From NCBI RefSeq assembly GCF_017352095.1, contig NZ_CP071463.1:1674001-1738000 (forward strand): DNA of 64,000 bases, read 5' to 3'. The notes under the pieces are model-generated. The model made no database searches and had not been told where the DNA came from. It saw only the letters and a program-made list of their open reading frames with translations. The stretch is from Natrinema longum (GTDB lineage: Archaea; Halobacteriota; Halobacteria; Halobacteriales; Natrialbaceae). Each line of letters opens with the position of its first letter. Position 1 is the first letter of the stretch. This document shows positions 43,257-51,480 of this stretch, piece after piece. The translations under genes and the position numbers were made by a program.

Positions 43257-44768
43257 TCAGTACGGATACTCTCTCGGTTCGCGCTGAACCGAGATCCACT
43301 TCACCGTCGTCAGCGTCTCGAGGATCCACTCGTCGTTGTACCGACCCATTCCCGATGCGCCGACGCCGCCGAACGCGACGTGCGGTTCGTCGTTCAACGG
43401 CTGGTCGTTGATGTGGACCATGCCGGTCTCCATCGCGTCGGCCACGTCACGCGCCCGGGCGACATCCGCCGAGTGAACCGATCCCGACAGCCCGTATTCG
43501 GTGTCGTTGGCGATCCGAATCGCCTCCTCGTCGGTTTCGAAGGGAACGACCGGCGCGACCGGGCCGAAGTGTTCGTTGCAGGCGACCGGCATGTCGCTGG
43601 TGACATCCGACAGCACCGTCGGCTCGACGAACAGCCCCTCGTAGTCGCCGCCGGCCTCGACCGTCGCACCGCGCTCGACCGACTCCTCGAGGAAGCCGAC
43701 GATCTTGTCGCGTTGACTCTCGTTGATGACCGGTCCGACGAGGGTCCCCTCCTCGAGGGGATCGCCGATGGGGAGTTGCTCGGCGCGGTCGGCCAGTCCC
43801 GCCACGTACTCGTCGTACAGCGATTCGTGAACCAGATGGCGGTTGATCGAAATACACTCCTGTCCCTGATGGGTGAACGATCCGAACGCGCCGGCGTCGA
43901 TCGCCCGCTCGAGGTCGGCGTCTTCGAGGACGATGTGTGCGTTGTTTCCGCCCAGTTCGAGTGCGGGTTCCGTGTACGCACCGACGGCACGCTGGCCGAC
44001 GCCGCGTCCGACTTCCGAAGAGCCGGTAAACGACATCACCGACGGAACCGAGTGACCCGAGAAGTGGTCGCCGATCTCGTGACCGTAGCCGGGGACGACG
44101 TTCAGGACGCCCGCCGGGAGACCGGCCTCCTCGAAGACCTTCGCGAGGACGAGTCCGCCCGTTATCGGGGTGTGTTCGTCGGGTTTTAACACCACGCTGT
44201 TGCCGAGCGCGATGGCGGGTGCGACGACGCGACTGGAGAGATACAGCGGGAAGTTCCACGGCGTGATGACGCCGACGACGCCGGCCGGTTCGCGCACGAG
44301 GAGATTCTCCTTCCCGGGGGTAACCGAGTCCTTACGGCGACCGCCGTCGCGCATCGCCAGCCCGGCGCCGACCTCCATCGTCCCCTGTGCGAGTTGGGTC
44401 TCGAAATCCGCTTTCAGCTCGACGCCGCCGCACTCGACCGCGAACAACGTCGCGAGGTCGTCGGCGTACTCGCCCAGCAACCGACAGGCCTCGGACACGA
44501 TACTGGCGCGCTCCTGGGGTGGCCGCTCCGCCCACGCCGCCTGTGCCTCATCCGCGATCGCGTACGCCTCGTCGACGTCGTCCTCGGTCCCCGAGGGGAC
44601 CGTCGTCAGGCGCGTCCGCGTCGCGGGGTTTTCGACGTCGATCAGGTCACGGTCATCCGCGGGAACCCACTCCCCGTCGAGATACAGCGCGTTCCATCCG
44701 GTTTCCGGCGCGATCTCGAGTTCGTCGACGGCGATCTCGTCGGCGGGTTCCGCATTCGTATTCGTCAT
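43257..44768 (-). CDS. NAD(P)-dependent aldehyde dehydrogenase, paralogue of the one at 15405
   Basis: A 503-residue ALDH with TPWNFPLYLSSRV, FTGSSEVGRGVG, LELGGNNAHIVLE (general-base Glu) and HQGQECISINRHL (nucleophile Cys). It shares long blocks and the end KWISVQREPREYPY with the enzyme at 15405-16877, but carries an extra acidic N-terminal tail of about 15 residues and the substitution of Ile by Glu before the catalytic Cys, a change inside the active-site pocket that could alter substrate choice. A short dyad (ATCCA/TGGAT) lies just upstream of the ATG. It is convergent with the V4R gene. Confidence 0.92.
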   Translation of the reverse strand: MTNTNAEPADEIAVDELEIAPETGWNALYLDGEWVPADDRDLIDVENPATRTRLTTVPSGTEDDVDEAYAIADEAQAAWAERPPQERASIVSEACRLLGEYADDLATLFAVECGGVELKADFETQLAQGTMEVGAGLAMRDGGRRKDSVTPGKENLLVREPAGVVGVITPWNFPLYLSSRVVAPAIALGNSVVLKPDEHTPITGGLVLAKVFEEAGLPAGVLNVVPGYGHEIGDHFSGHSVPSVMSFTGSSEVGRGVGQRAVGAYTEPALELGGNNAHIVLEDADLERAIDAGAFGSFTHQGQECISINRHLVHESLYDEYVAGLADRAEQLPIGDPLEEGTLVGPVINESQRDKIVGFLEESVERGATVEAGGDYEGLFVEPTVLSDVTSDMPVACNEHFGPVAPVVPFETDEEAIRIANDTEYGLSGSVHSADVARARDVADAMETGMVHINDQPLNDEPHVAFGGVGASGMGRYNDEWILETLTTVKWISVQREPREYPY

Positions 44769-45022
44769 GTGAATCCATCTACCGGTGGATCCGGCTTATT
44801 CATTTGGTTCTGACATTCACGATTGTGGACTATCGAGATCGCTTTCGGAGCGTCGCTCGCCGACTCCGCGGGCGTTTCGATCGCCGAGTGACGGTCGGAG
44901 CGTGGGTTAGCGGCGCTGGGAAGACGAGCGGTTCCCGAACGGCGTTCGATCGATCGACCGCGGCGAGAGCGATCCCGTTACCGATTCGCGTGTGGGCCGG
45001 GGCCCAGTAATAGCAGCCCCTC

Positions 45023-45898
45023 TCAGAGGTCCGTCCGCCGAAACCGGACGTAGCCGATCGCGACGGGGACGACCAGCCAGACCAGTAAGACGACGATGCC
45101 GAACCAGTCCTGAAGGTAGAACGGCGCGTCACCCGGGTAGCGCTCGGCGGGGGTCATCCCGTATGCCTCCATCGACTGGAGGCCGTACTGAAACTGGAAC
45201 GGATACAGCGATCCCTCGACGAGGCTACTGGCAAGGTTCGTGTAGGCGAAGATCGGGTTGAACTGGTCGAGGACCAGGTACCACGTCTCGGCCTCGACCG
45301 GCGGCCCCTCGTCGTAGAGGAGGTAGTAGGGGCCGGCGGTGAGCAGCTCCCACAGCGCGACGAACACCATATAGAAGCCGACGACGATGGCCATCGACTT
45401 GCCGCGGGTAGAGACGGCGGCGGAAACGCCGACGGCCAGACCGACGAACGTGGTCCCGAAGAGCAGCGATACGGCCCCAAAGCCCAGCCAGTCGACGAAC
45501 GGCACCGCGCCGAAGAGAACGGCTCCGAGGACCAGCGAGACGAGGAAGGCGAGCGCGATTGCGAGTCCGACGACGCCCATGCGACCGACTAGCTTTCCGA
45601 AGACGACGTCCGTCCGGTTGGGCGGGAGTCCCAACAGGAGTTTGATACTCCCCGAGCGACGCTCGCCGACGACGGCCATGTAACCGGCGATCAGTGCTGC
45701 GATCGGGATGATCACCTGCAACGGCGTTCCGAGGAAGCTCAGTGCCTCGGCCGCAGTCACGTCGTCGACCGTGTACCAGATCCCGACGTAGCCGACCACG
45801 ACGAGACCGACGAGCAACCCGATCAGCGACCAGAGGAGTTTCGAGCGGCCGGCGTCGTCGAACTCCTTTCGCGCGACAGTGGCAACGTGGCCGGTCAT
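45023..45898 (-). CDS. ABC-2-type exporter permease
   Basis: A 291-residue membrane protein with six helices: one near the N-terminus (LLWSLIGLLVGLVVVGYVG), five more clustered from residue 60, and a last helix (FGIVVLLVWLVVPVAIGYV). The N-terminus RKEFDDAGRSKLLW and the block GERRSGSIKLLLGLPPNRTDVVFGKLVGR are typical of NosY/copper ABC-2 permeases. Its start (ATG 45898) overlaps the ATPase stop by four bases, so both make one exporter. The exported substrate is unknown; an HTH regulator and Sensor operon start on the opposite strand 99 bases beyond the ATPase. Confidence 0.9.
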   Translation of the reverse strand: MTGHVATVARKEFDDAGRSKLLWSLIGLLVGLVVVGYVGIWYTVDDVTAAEALSFLGTPLQVIIPIAALIAGYMAVVGERRSGSIKLLLGLPPNRTDVVFGKLVGRMGVVGLAIALAFLVSLVLGAVLFGAVPFVDWLGFGAVSLLFGTTFVGLAVGVSAAVSTRGKSMAIVVGFYMVFVALWELLTAGPYYLLYDEGPPVEAETWYLVLDQFNPIFAYTNLASSLVEGSLYPFQFQYGLQSMEAYGMTPAERYPGDAPFYLQDWFGIVVLLVWLVVPVAIGYVRFRRTDL

Positions 45899-46887
45899 TG
45901 CGCCACCCCCGGTTCCGTCCCCGTGGGGCCCCCATCGCTCGTTCCGGACTCCGCCGCCTCCCCCGTTCGCTCGCTTTCGCCCCCGTTCGTCAAGGCGGTA
46001 AACAGCGACTCGAGCGAGACCTCCTCGATCCGCACGTCCCGAATCGTCGCGCCACCGTCGTCGAGTTGGGTGACGGCGCTCGCCTTCGCCGCCGGATCGG
46101 CGACCGATAGTTCGAGGGTTCGCCCGGACGCCGTCGTGTCGACGACCCCTTCAAGGTCGGTGACGAGATCGCGAGCCCACTCGGCGGGGTCCGCGAGGGT
46201 GAGCGTCATCGTCGCGCCGCCGCCCAGCTCCTCGCGGAGCCCGTCGATCGTATCGACGGCGACGAGTTCGCCGTCGTCCAACACGCCGATCCGATCACAG
46301 ACCGCCTCGACGTGTTCCAAGATGTGACTCGAGAAGAAGACGGTCGTGCCGCGTTCGGCCTCGCTGCGAACGAGGTCCTGCATCTCGCGGATCCCGTGGG
46401 GATCGAGCCCGGTCGAAGGCTCGTCCATGATCAGCAGGTCGGGATCGCCGACCAGCGCCACACCGGTCGCGAGCCGCTGGCGCATTCCCTTGGAGTAGTC
46501 GCCGGCCGGCCGCGCGCCGTCCTCGGCCGAAAGTCCGACGCGTCGCAGGATCTCGTCGGGGTCGTCGTCGGCGTCTTTCGTCTTGCTGGCGAACTCGATG
46601 TGCCGTCGGCCCGACAGGCGCGGGTAGACGTCGAACCCCTCCGGGAGGACGCCGACCCGGGGACTGATCGCGTCGGCGTCCGCCTGAGCGTCGTAGCCCA
46701 GTACCGTCGCCGATCCAGCCGTCGGGCGGGTGAGATCGAGTAGCATGTTGATCGTCGTCGACTTCCCGGCCCCGTTGGGACCCAGAAAGCCAAACACCTC
46801 GCCGTCGTCGACGGTCAGATCGAGATCGTCGACGGCCGTGAGGGAGCCGTACTCCTTGGTCAAGCCGCTCGTCTCGATCGCGGTCAT
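45895..46887 (-). CDS. ABC transporter ATP-binding protein
   Basis: A 330-residue nucleotide-binding subunit for the permease behind it. Walker A LGPNGAGKSTTINMLL, Q-loop in VGVLPEGFDVYPRLSGRRHIEF, signature YSKGMRQRLATG, Walker B LLIMDEPSTGLDPHG and H-loop FFSSHILEHV are all intact. The last 100 residues are the usual regulatory extension ending in an acidic tail (GESERTGEAAESGTSDGGPTG). Its start faces the HTH gene at 46987, leaving 99 bases for two promoters. Confidence 0.93.
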   Translation of the reverse strand: MTAIETSGLTKEYGSLTAVDDLDLTVDDGEVFGFLGPNGAGKSTTINMLLDLTRPTAGSATVLGYDAQADADAISPRVGVLPEGFDVYPRLSGRRHIEFASKTKDADDDPDEILRRVGLSAEDGARPAGDYSKGMRQRLATGVALVGDPDLLIMDEPSTGLDPHGIREMQDLVRSEAERGTTVFFSSHILEHVEAVCDRIGVLDDGELVAVDTIDGLREELGGGATMTLTLADPAEWARDLVTDLEGVVDTTASGRTLELSVADPAAKASAVTQLDDGGATIRDVRIEEVSLESLFTALTNGGESERTGEAAESGTSDGGPTGTEPGVAQ

Positions 46888-46955
46888 CTCGACGACCTAC
46901 CACAGCGGAAAGGATAACCACCAGCCACGATTTCACGCAGCGAAACTGTGGGTTC

Positions 46956-46963
46956 TTTTATAT
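46956..46963 (+). promoter_or_regulatory. TATA-like box of the HTH/Sensor operon
   Basis: TTTTATAT lies 24 bases before the ATG at 46987 and is the strongest AT box in the divergent interval. A leaderless start is implied. Confidence 0.55.
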
Positions 46964-46986
46964 CCTCCTGTCATACGAACGACCGA

Positions 46987-47328
46987 ATGCCCGACGATGA
47001 GGACCGAGAAGTGCTCGCCCTACTCGACGACGAGTATGCACGCCGTATCCTCATCGCCGCCAGTGAGGAACCCATGTCCGTCGAGCGACTCACCGAGTGC
47101 TGTGACGCCTCGCCACCGACGATCTACCGGCGGATCGACCGGCTCGCGGATCAGGGGTTCCTCGACGAATACCAGGAGCTCGATCCCGATGGACACCACT
47201 ACAAGACCTACAGCACGCGACTCGAGCGCGTGGCGATCGAGATCGCCGAGGGCTCGATGGAGATGGACGTGTACCGCCGCGACGAGGACCCCGCCGACCG
47301 GTTCACCAGACTGTTCGAGGACCTGTGA
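46987..47328 (+). CDS. Winged-helix (ArsR-like) transcriptional regulator
   Basis: A 113-residue DNA-binding protein: REVLALLDDEYARRILIAASEEPMSVERLTECCDASPPTIYRRIDRLADQGFLDEYQEL is a standard winged helix with the recognition helix in SPPTIYRRIDRL. The short C-terminal part (KTYSTRLERVAIEIAEGSMEMDVY) forms the dimer helix. CC in the HTH is common in this haloarchaeal group and need not bind metal. It is the first gene of an operon with two small membrane proteins and a Sensor-domain protein; its stop overlaps the next start (GTGA). Confidence 0.88.
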   Translation: MPDDEDREVLALLDDEYARRILIAASEEPMSVERLTECCDASPPTIYRRIDRLADQGFLDEYQELDPDGHHYKTYSTRLERVAIEIAEGSMEMDVYRRDEDPADRFTRLFEDL

Positions 47329-47657
47329 TCGACATGTTCGGACCACCACTGCAAACGGTCGAAAGCGGAGGCGGAACGACGACGGTCGCCGTCGCCGTCT
47401 TCCTCGGACAGGCTATCGCGTTCGTGATCGCGTGTTGGATCGCAAAGCGGTCCTACGACGGCTACCGGGACGTCCGCCGGACGCCCCTGCTGTGGCTCGC
47501 GCTCGGGATCACGCTGCTGGCCGCGGTCCCGACGGTCCTTCGGTTCCTGTTGCCGACGCTGCTCGGTGCGTCGTCGGTGACGACGACCGTCCTCGCGAGC
47601 GTCAGCGAGATCGCCGGCCTCACGGCGATCCTCTATACCGTCTACGGCCGTCCGTGA
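47325..47657 (+). CDS. Small three-helix membrane protein (DUF7521-like), first copy
   Basis: A 110-residue protein with three hydrophobic helices (VAVAVFLGQAIAFVIACWIAK, LWLALGITLLAAVPTVLRFLL and TTVLASVSEIAGLTAILYTVY), a basic loop after the first (RSYDGYRDVRRTP), and almost no soluble part. I recognise the layout as the haloarchaeal family often placed after an HTH regulator, named DUF7521 as far as I recall. GTG 47325 overlaps the regulator stop (GTGA) and has a GAGG at a workable distance; ATG 47334 is an alternative. Confidence 0.75.
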   Translation: MIDMFGPPLQTVESGGGTTTVAVAVFLGQAIAFVIACWIAKRSYDGYRDVRRTPLLWLALGITLLAAVPTVLRFLLPTLLGASSVTTTVLASVSEIAGLTAILYTVYGRP

Positions 47658-47700
47658 ACGGAATCGCCGCCGTTCGAGCCGACTCTCGGAGGTGGGAAGA

Positions 47701-48057
47701 GTGACCGTCGGTGTCGGTGCCCTCGGCGTCGGTTCGCTCCCCGTCCTCGAGGCCGCACCGACGGCCTTCGGGCTCGACGAGGAGACGACGATCTTCTTCG
47801 CCGGACTGGCCAGCGCCGCCCTCGGCACGGTCGTGGCGTGGACGGCCTATCGGGGCTACGCTCGCAACGACAGTCGGCCGATGCTGTTCCTGGCTATCGG
47901 CGTCGCGTTCCTGACGGCCGTCCCGTTCGTGCTCGCGTACGCGGTCGATCTGGTTGCGGACGTAACGGACGCGATCGTCCTGCTCGTCGTCACTGCTTGC
48001 CATCTGGTCGGACTCGTCGCGATCGTTCGCTCGTTCAGGAGGCCTGATTCAGCATGA
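47701..48057 (+). CDS. Small three-helix membrane protein (DUF7521-like), second copy
   Basis: A 118-residue paralogue of the preceding gene, again with three helices and the basic-aromatic loop after the first (TAYRGYARNDSRPMLFLAIG, against SYDGYRDVRRTPLLWLALG in copy one). The start is decided by GGAGGTG at 47688-47694, a near-perfect ribosome binding site six bases before GTG 47701; a GTG at 47692 lies inside that site. Its stop overlaps the Sensor-domain start by four bases (ATGA). Two copies in tandem may form a heteromeric membrane unit. Confidence 0.75.
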   Translation: MTVGVGALGVGSLPVLEAAPTAFGLDEETTIFFAGLASAALGTVVAWTAYRGYARNDSRPMLFLAIGVAFLTAVPFVLAYAVDLVADVTDAIVLLVVTACHLVGLVAIVRSFRRPDSA

Positions 48058-48917
48058 AATCCACACGGACGTCATCACCGCTTGCCGCAGGGAGAACCGC
48101 TCTCGACCGCCTTCGAGGCTGGCTTCGCTGGTTCGTCGGCGTCGTCGTTCGCAAACGGACCTACGCCAACGTCGCGTACCTCCTGCTCGCGTTTCCCCTC
48201 GGGATCGGCTACTTCACGGTCCTCGTGACCGGCATCGCGATCCCGGCTGGCCTCACGTTCGGGCTCGTCGACATGGCGAGGACGGAACCCGTCGCCTTGC
48301 TGATCGCCGGCATCCCCCTCCTACTGGTGCTGTTGTGTATCGGCATTCCGACCGTCCTGGTCGTCCTGTTCGCCTCGGTCGAGTTGACCGCCCTCGAGCG
48401 AGTCCTCGCCGATCGGTTGCTCGACACCGATATCCCGACGGCCGACCCGGCTCCGACGCTCCGCGAGCGGGTACGACGGCTCGTCTTCGATCGGGGGACG
48501 TGGAAAGGCGTCGGCTACCTGGGTAGCAAGTTCGTGCTCGGGTTGGCCACGTTTTTCCTCCTCGCGTTCGGGGTCACGTTCACGTTCGTGCTGGTCGCCG
48601 CGCCGCTTCACTACCGAAATCAACTGGTCGGTATTCACCTCGGCGGCCCGGTCGAGTTCGTCCCCGAACTCACGTACCAACACGCCGGCTGGGTCATCGA
48701 CGTCGTCTCTCCGGTCCCCCTCTCACTCGCCGAGGGCGAACTGATCTCGTTCTATATCGATTCGCTCGGGGAAGCGCTGGCCCTCTCGGCGATCGGCGTG
48801 CTAGTCGGACTCGTCGTTCTCCACCTGTTCAACGCTGTCGCGTGGCTGTTCGCGCGGTACACGGAGCTGTTGCTTCGGGACACCCAACCGTCGATATTCA
48901 GCGAACCGCCGGAATAG
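48054..48917 (+). CDS. Sensor-domain (PF13796-like) membrane protein
   Basis: A 287-residue protein with a short polar N-terminus, paired helices (NVAYLLLAFPLGIGYFTVLVTGI and ALLIAGIPLLLVLLCIGIPTVLVVLFASVE), a soluble connector (ADRLLDTDIPTADPAPTLRERVRRLVFDRGTW), then a second pair after residue 155 and a last helix near 250. WKGVGYLGSKFVLGLATFFLL is the hallmark of the putative-sensor domain. In actinobacteria this domain heads histidine kinases; here it stands alone, without kinase or DNA-binding part, and depends on the HTH protein of its operon. AGGAGG at 48037-48042 supports the start. Confidence 0.85.
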   Translation: MKSTRTSSPLAAGRTALDRLRGWLRWFVGVVVRKRTYANVAYLLLAFPLGIGYFTVLVTGIAIPAGLTFGLVDMARTEPVALLIAGIPLLLVLLCIGIPTVLVVLFASVELTALERVLADRLLDTDIPTADPAPTLRERVRRLVFDRGTWKGVGYLGSKFVLGLATFFLLAFGVTFTFVLVAAPLHYRNQLVGIHLGGPVEFVPELTYQHAGWVIDVVSPVPLSLAEGELISFYIDSLGEALALSAIGVLVGLVVLHLFNAVAWLFARYTELLLRDTQPSIFSEPPE

Positions 48918-49247
48918 GAGAGCACCGACGGCCGACGTCGTTCGCCGCGACTGGCGACGGTGGGGACGCCGCAGTCGTCCCGATCCCTCAATCGTTTGGG
49001 AACAGTGGTATCACCGAGACACGCCAAGACGGCGTTGCGGCAGGAGCACCCACCACCAACTCCCCTGCCGTGAGCCTCCCGCCACCCGATCCCGCTCTCC
49101 CGTTTTGGGCTCGGTGCTCGAGACGGTCACAGCCGCTGCCATCGATCACCTCATCGAACGGGCAATCCGTGCCGCGTGAACGCGTCCGGAAACACGGCCG
49201 TCACCGGACCGAAGGAGTGTTTTGTGTGCAGTCCGTCCTAGTCACCA
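48918..49247. other. Intergenic region before sufS
   Basis: 330 bases without a supported gene. The composition is like the surroundings and no strong TATA-like box or dyad is seen; the last 30 bases before the sufS ATG include GTTTTGTGTG, the only AT-richer stretch. Confidence 0.4.
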
Positions 49248-50495
49248 ATGAGTCAACAGAACCTCGAGTCGCTCGACGTCGGGGCGATCCGGGAGGAGTT
49301 CCCGATCCTCCAGCGGGAGTTCAACGACGAGCAACTCGTCTACCTCGACAACGCGGCGACGACCCAGACGCCCGATCCGGTCATCGACGCGATGAGCGAC
49401 TACTATCGGGAGTACAACGCCAACGTCCATCGGGGCATCCACCACCTGAGCCAGGAAGCCTCGATCGCCTACGAGGAGGCCCACGACCGCGTCGCCGAAT
49501 TCATCGGCGCGAGCGGCGGCCGCGAGGAGATCGTCTTCACCAAGAACACGACCGAGGCCGAGAACCTGGTCGCCTACTCGTGGGGGCTCAACGAGCTCGG
49601 CCCCGGCGACGAGATCGTCCTCACCGAGATGGAACACCACGCCTCGCTGGTCACCTGGCAACAGATCGGCAAACGCACGGGAGCCGACGTGAAATACATC
49701 CGGATCGACGAGGACGGCCGCCTCGACATGGACCACGCGCGAGAGCTCGTCACCGACGACACCGCGATGGTCTCGGCGGTCCACGTCTCGAACACGCTCG
49801 GCACCGTCAACCCCGTTTCCGACCTCGTCGAGATCGCCCACGACCACGACGCCCTGGCCTTCATCGACGGCGCACAGGCCGTCCCCAACCGGCCCGTCGA
49901 CCTCGAGGCCATCGACGCCGACTTCTACGCCTTCTCGGGCCACAAGATGGCCGGCCCCACCGGAATCGGGGCACTCTACGGCAAGAAGGAGATCCTCGAG
50001 GAGATGCAGCCCTACCTCTACGGCGGCGACATGATCACGAAGGTCACCTTCGAGGAGTCGACCTGGAACGAACTCCCCTGGAAGTTCGAGGCCGGGACGC
50101 CCCAGATCGCCGAAGCCGTCGGCCTCGTCGCCGCGATCGACTACCTCGAGGAGATCGGTATGGAACGCATCGAAGCCCACGAGGAGGAGATGGCCCGCTA
50201 CGCCTACGAGCAATTGGCCGCCGAAGACGACGTCGAGATCTACGGCCCCGAGCCCGGGCCGGAACGGGGCGGGCTGGTCGGCTTCAACCTCGAGGGCGTC
50301 CACGCCCACGACCTCGCCTCGATCATGAACGATCACGCGGTCGCGATCCGCGCCGGCGACCACTGCACCCAGCCACTCCACGACAAACTCGGCGTGGCGG
50401 CGTCCGCTCGAGCCTCCTTCTACGTCTACAACACGAAAGCGGAGGTCGACAAACTGGTCGACGCCATCGATGACGCGCGTCAGCTCTTTAGCTGA
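49248..50495 (+). CDS. sufS: Cysteine desulfurase SufS
   Basis: A 415-residue PLP enzyme that takes sulfur from cysteine for iron-sulfur cluster assembly. The PLP lysine is K233 in SGHKMAGPTGIGALYG and the persulfide cysteine is C373 in AGDHCTQPLHDKLGV; NVHRGIHHLS and KNTTEAENLVAYSWG are group II (SufS) markers. Haloarchaea usually keep sufBCD elsewhere, and none is adjacent here. The coding end is odd: the last codons (RQLFS, stop) form the left arm of a strong hairpin, and that hairpin is repeated 200 bases downstream. Confidence 0.96.
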   Translation: MSQQNLESLDVGAIREEFPILQREFNDEQLVYLDNAATTQTPDPVIDAMSDYYREYNANVHRGIHHLSQEASIAYEEAHDRVAEFIGASGGREEIVFTKNTTEAENLVAYSWGLNELGPGDEIVLTEMEHHASLVTWQQIGKRTGADVKYIRIDEDGRLDMDHARELVTDDTAMVSAVHVSNTLGTVNPVSDLVEIAHDHDALAFIDGAQAVPNRPVDLEAIDADFYAFSGHKMAGPTGIGALYGKKEILEEMQPYLYGGDMITKVTFEESTWNELPWKFEAGTPQIAEAVGLVAAIDYLEEIGMERIEAHEEEMARYAYEQLAAEDDVEIYGPEPGPERGGLVGFNLEGVHAHDLASIMNDHAVAIRAGDHCTQPLHDKLGVAASARASFYVYNTKAEVDKLVDAIDDARQLFS

Positions 50496-50500
50496 CGCGC
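50475..50500 (+). terminator. Hairpin that includes the sufS stop codon
   Basis: GCGCGTCAGCT (50475-50485) and AGCTGACGCGC (50490-50500) pair without a mismatch around CTTT. The stop TGA (50493-50495) lies in the right arm. The stability of 11 pairs suggests an effect on transcript end or decay, though it lacks a U-tract. Confidence 0.6.
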
Positions 50501-50845
50501 GAGGGACGTCTTGCCGAGCACCGCAAGGCAAGGCTCGAAGCGGCGAAGCCGCTTCGTAGACGCACGACAGTTGTTCGCGTAAGCGAACAACAGAGTGCGA
50601 GGAGGTGTCGACGACGTTTTCGCGAGCGAACGAAGTGAGCGAGTGAACGCCAGCAAGAGCGAAGCTCTTGCCCGGCGCGTCAGCTCTTTAGCTGACGCGT
50701 GAGGGACGTCTTGCCGAGCAACGTCGTTCGAAGCGGCGGAGCCGTTTCGTGATGACGAGAGACCCTTGGTCTCTCGAACCACGAGGCAAGGCTCGAAGCG
50801 GCGAAGCCGCTTCGTAGACTACGACAGTTGTTCGCGGAAGCGAAC
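50475..50845. repeat. Array of nine or more hairpins with internal duplications
   Basis: Within 370 bases I count perfect or nearly perfect hairpins with three- or four-base loops at 50475-50500, 50536-50556 (CGAAGCGGC/GCCGCTTCG), 50570-50591 (GTTGTTCGC/GCGAACAAC), 50653-50671, 50675-50700, 50729-50749, 50756-50776 (CGAGAGACC/GGTCTCTCG), 50794-50814 and 50830-50845. The 46-base block 50475-50520 recurs at 50675-50720 with one change, exactly 200 bases on; 36 bases at 50526-50561 recur exactly at 50784-50819. Confidence 0.85.
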
Positions 50846-50894
50846 GCCGACCGCGAGGACGGCGATCGGTTCCGTCACGTGACGTTCGAGTCGC

Positions 50895-50918
50895 TCTACG
50901 CGAAACAAAGGGGTTGTG
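50895..50918 (+). promoter_or_regulatory. ORB-like element 1
   Basis: TCTACGCGAAACAAAGGGG followed by TTGTG. The GAAACAAAGGGG core matches the archaeal origin recognition box exactly; the left dyad half is degenerate. Confidence 0.6.
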
Positions 50919-50990
50919 CCGATCGAACCCGTCAGCCACGCGCCATACAGCAGCGCGAGTTCGATCGTCAGACGACACTACGTCGCGCGG

Positions 50991-51016
50991 TCTCCATCCG
51001 AAACGAAGGGGTTCAG
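50991..51016 (+). promoter_or_regulatory. ORB-like element 2
   Basis: TCTCCATCCGAAACGAAGGG, then GTTCAG. Same orientation as element 1, 96 bases further on, with GAAACGAAGGGG as core. Confidence 0.6.
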
Positions 51017-51350
51017 CCGATGAGATGCCGAGATCGTCGCGTCGACAGTGAGCGACGAGTTGCCCCACGTCGTCACCGTCCGTCACCACAAGCCGAGGCC
51101 GTACTCGAGTACGGTATCGACCGCGTGCAGTCGTTCGGCCGGCATCGAACCGACGACGCTCGCCACTCACTGCTCGATGGAGACGCCGACCACGGACGGA
51201 AACCTCACGGTGGACGGGCATCGACCGCTCGGGCACCTCGCCGAGGCAGGTAGTAGCCTCCCGTAACCCGCAGCCACCGCGGTTGAGCGACCGGCCCACG
51301 CCGGTCCCGTTCCGAAAGGGGGTGGGGAAGGGAAGCATTTATTAGCGTGC

Positions 51351-51370
51351 TTTTCCTCTGTTTCGTTTGC
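51351..51370 (-). promoter_or_regulatory. Weaker ORB-like element in inverted orientation
   Basis: On the minus strand the sequence reads GCAAACGAAACAGAGGAAAA. The CGAAACAGAGG part fits but the G-string is incomplete. It lies at the edge of the AT-rich stretch, opposite in direction to elements 1 and 2. Confidence 0.4.
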
Positions 51371-51455
51371 ATCAACTGGACCTGCATCGGGTCTCTGGAA
51401 CGGTGTATCCTCTCCAGGAAGCTATCACACCGTCGGATTCCGCTGTACTCGTTCG

Positions 51456-51480
51456 GGTTCCACTCGAAATAGAGGGGTGC
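51456..51480 (+). promoter_or_regulatory. ORB-like element 3, next to the orc1 start
   Basis: GGTTCCACTCGAAATAGAGG followed by GGTGC. This is the best full-length match, with both the TTCCACT dyad half and the G-string, changed only at GAAAC to GAAAT. Being 11 bases from the orc1 ATG it could also let Orc1 limit its own synthesis. Confidence 0.65.

Noticed and set aside
50475-50845. Insertion sequence or MITE
   Set aside because: No transposase, no terminal inverted repeats enclosing the whole block and no target-site duplication could be identified, although a MITE-like origin for single hairpins remains possible.
51048-51266. 72-codon plus-strand frame in the origin region
   Set aside because: Its Arg/Ser/Pro/Thr-rich composition is unlike acidic haloarchaeal proteins and it overlaps the ORB region; it is not supported as a gene.
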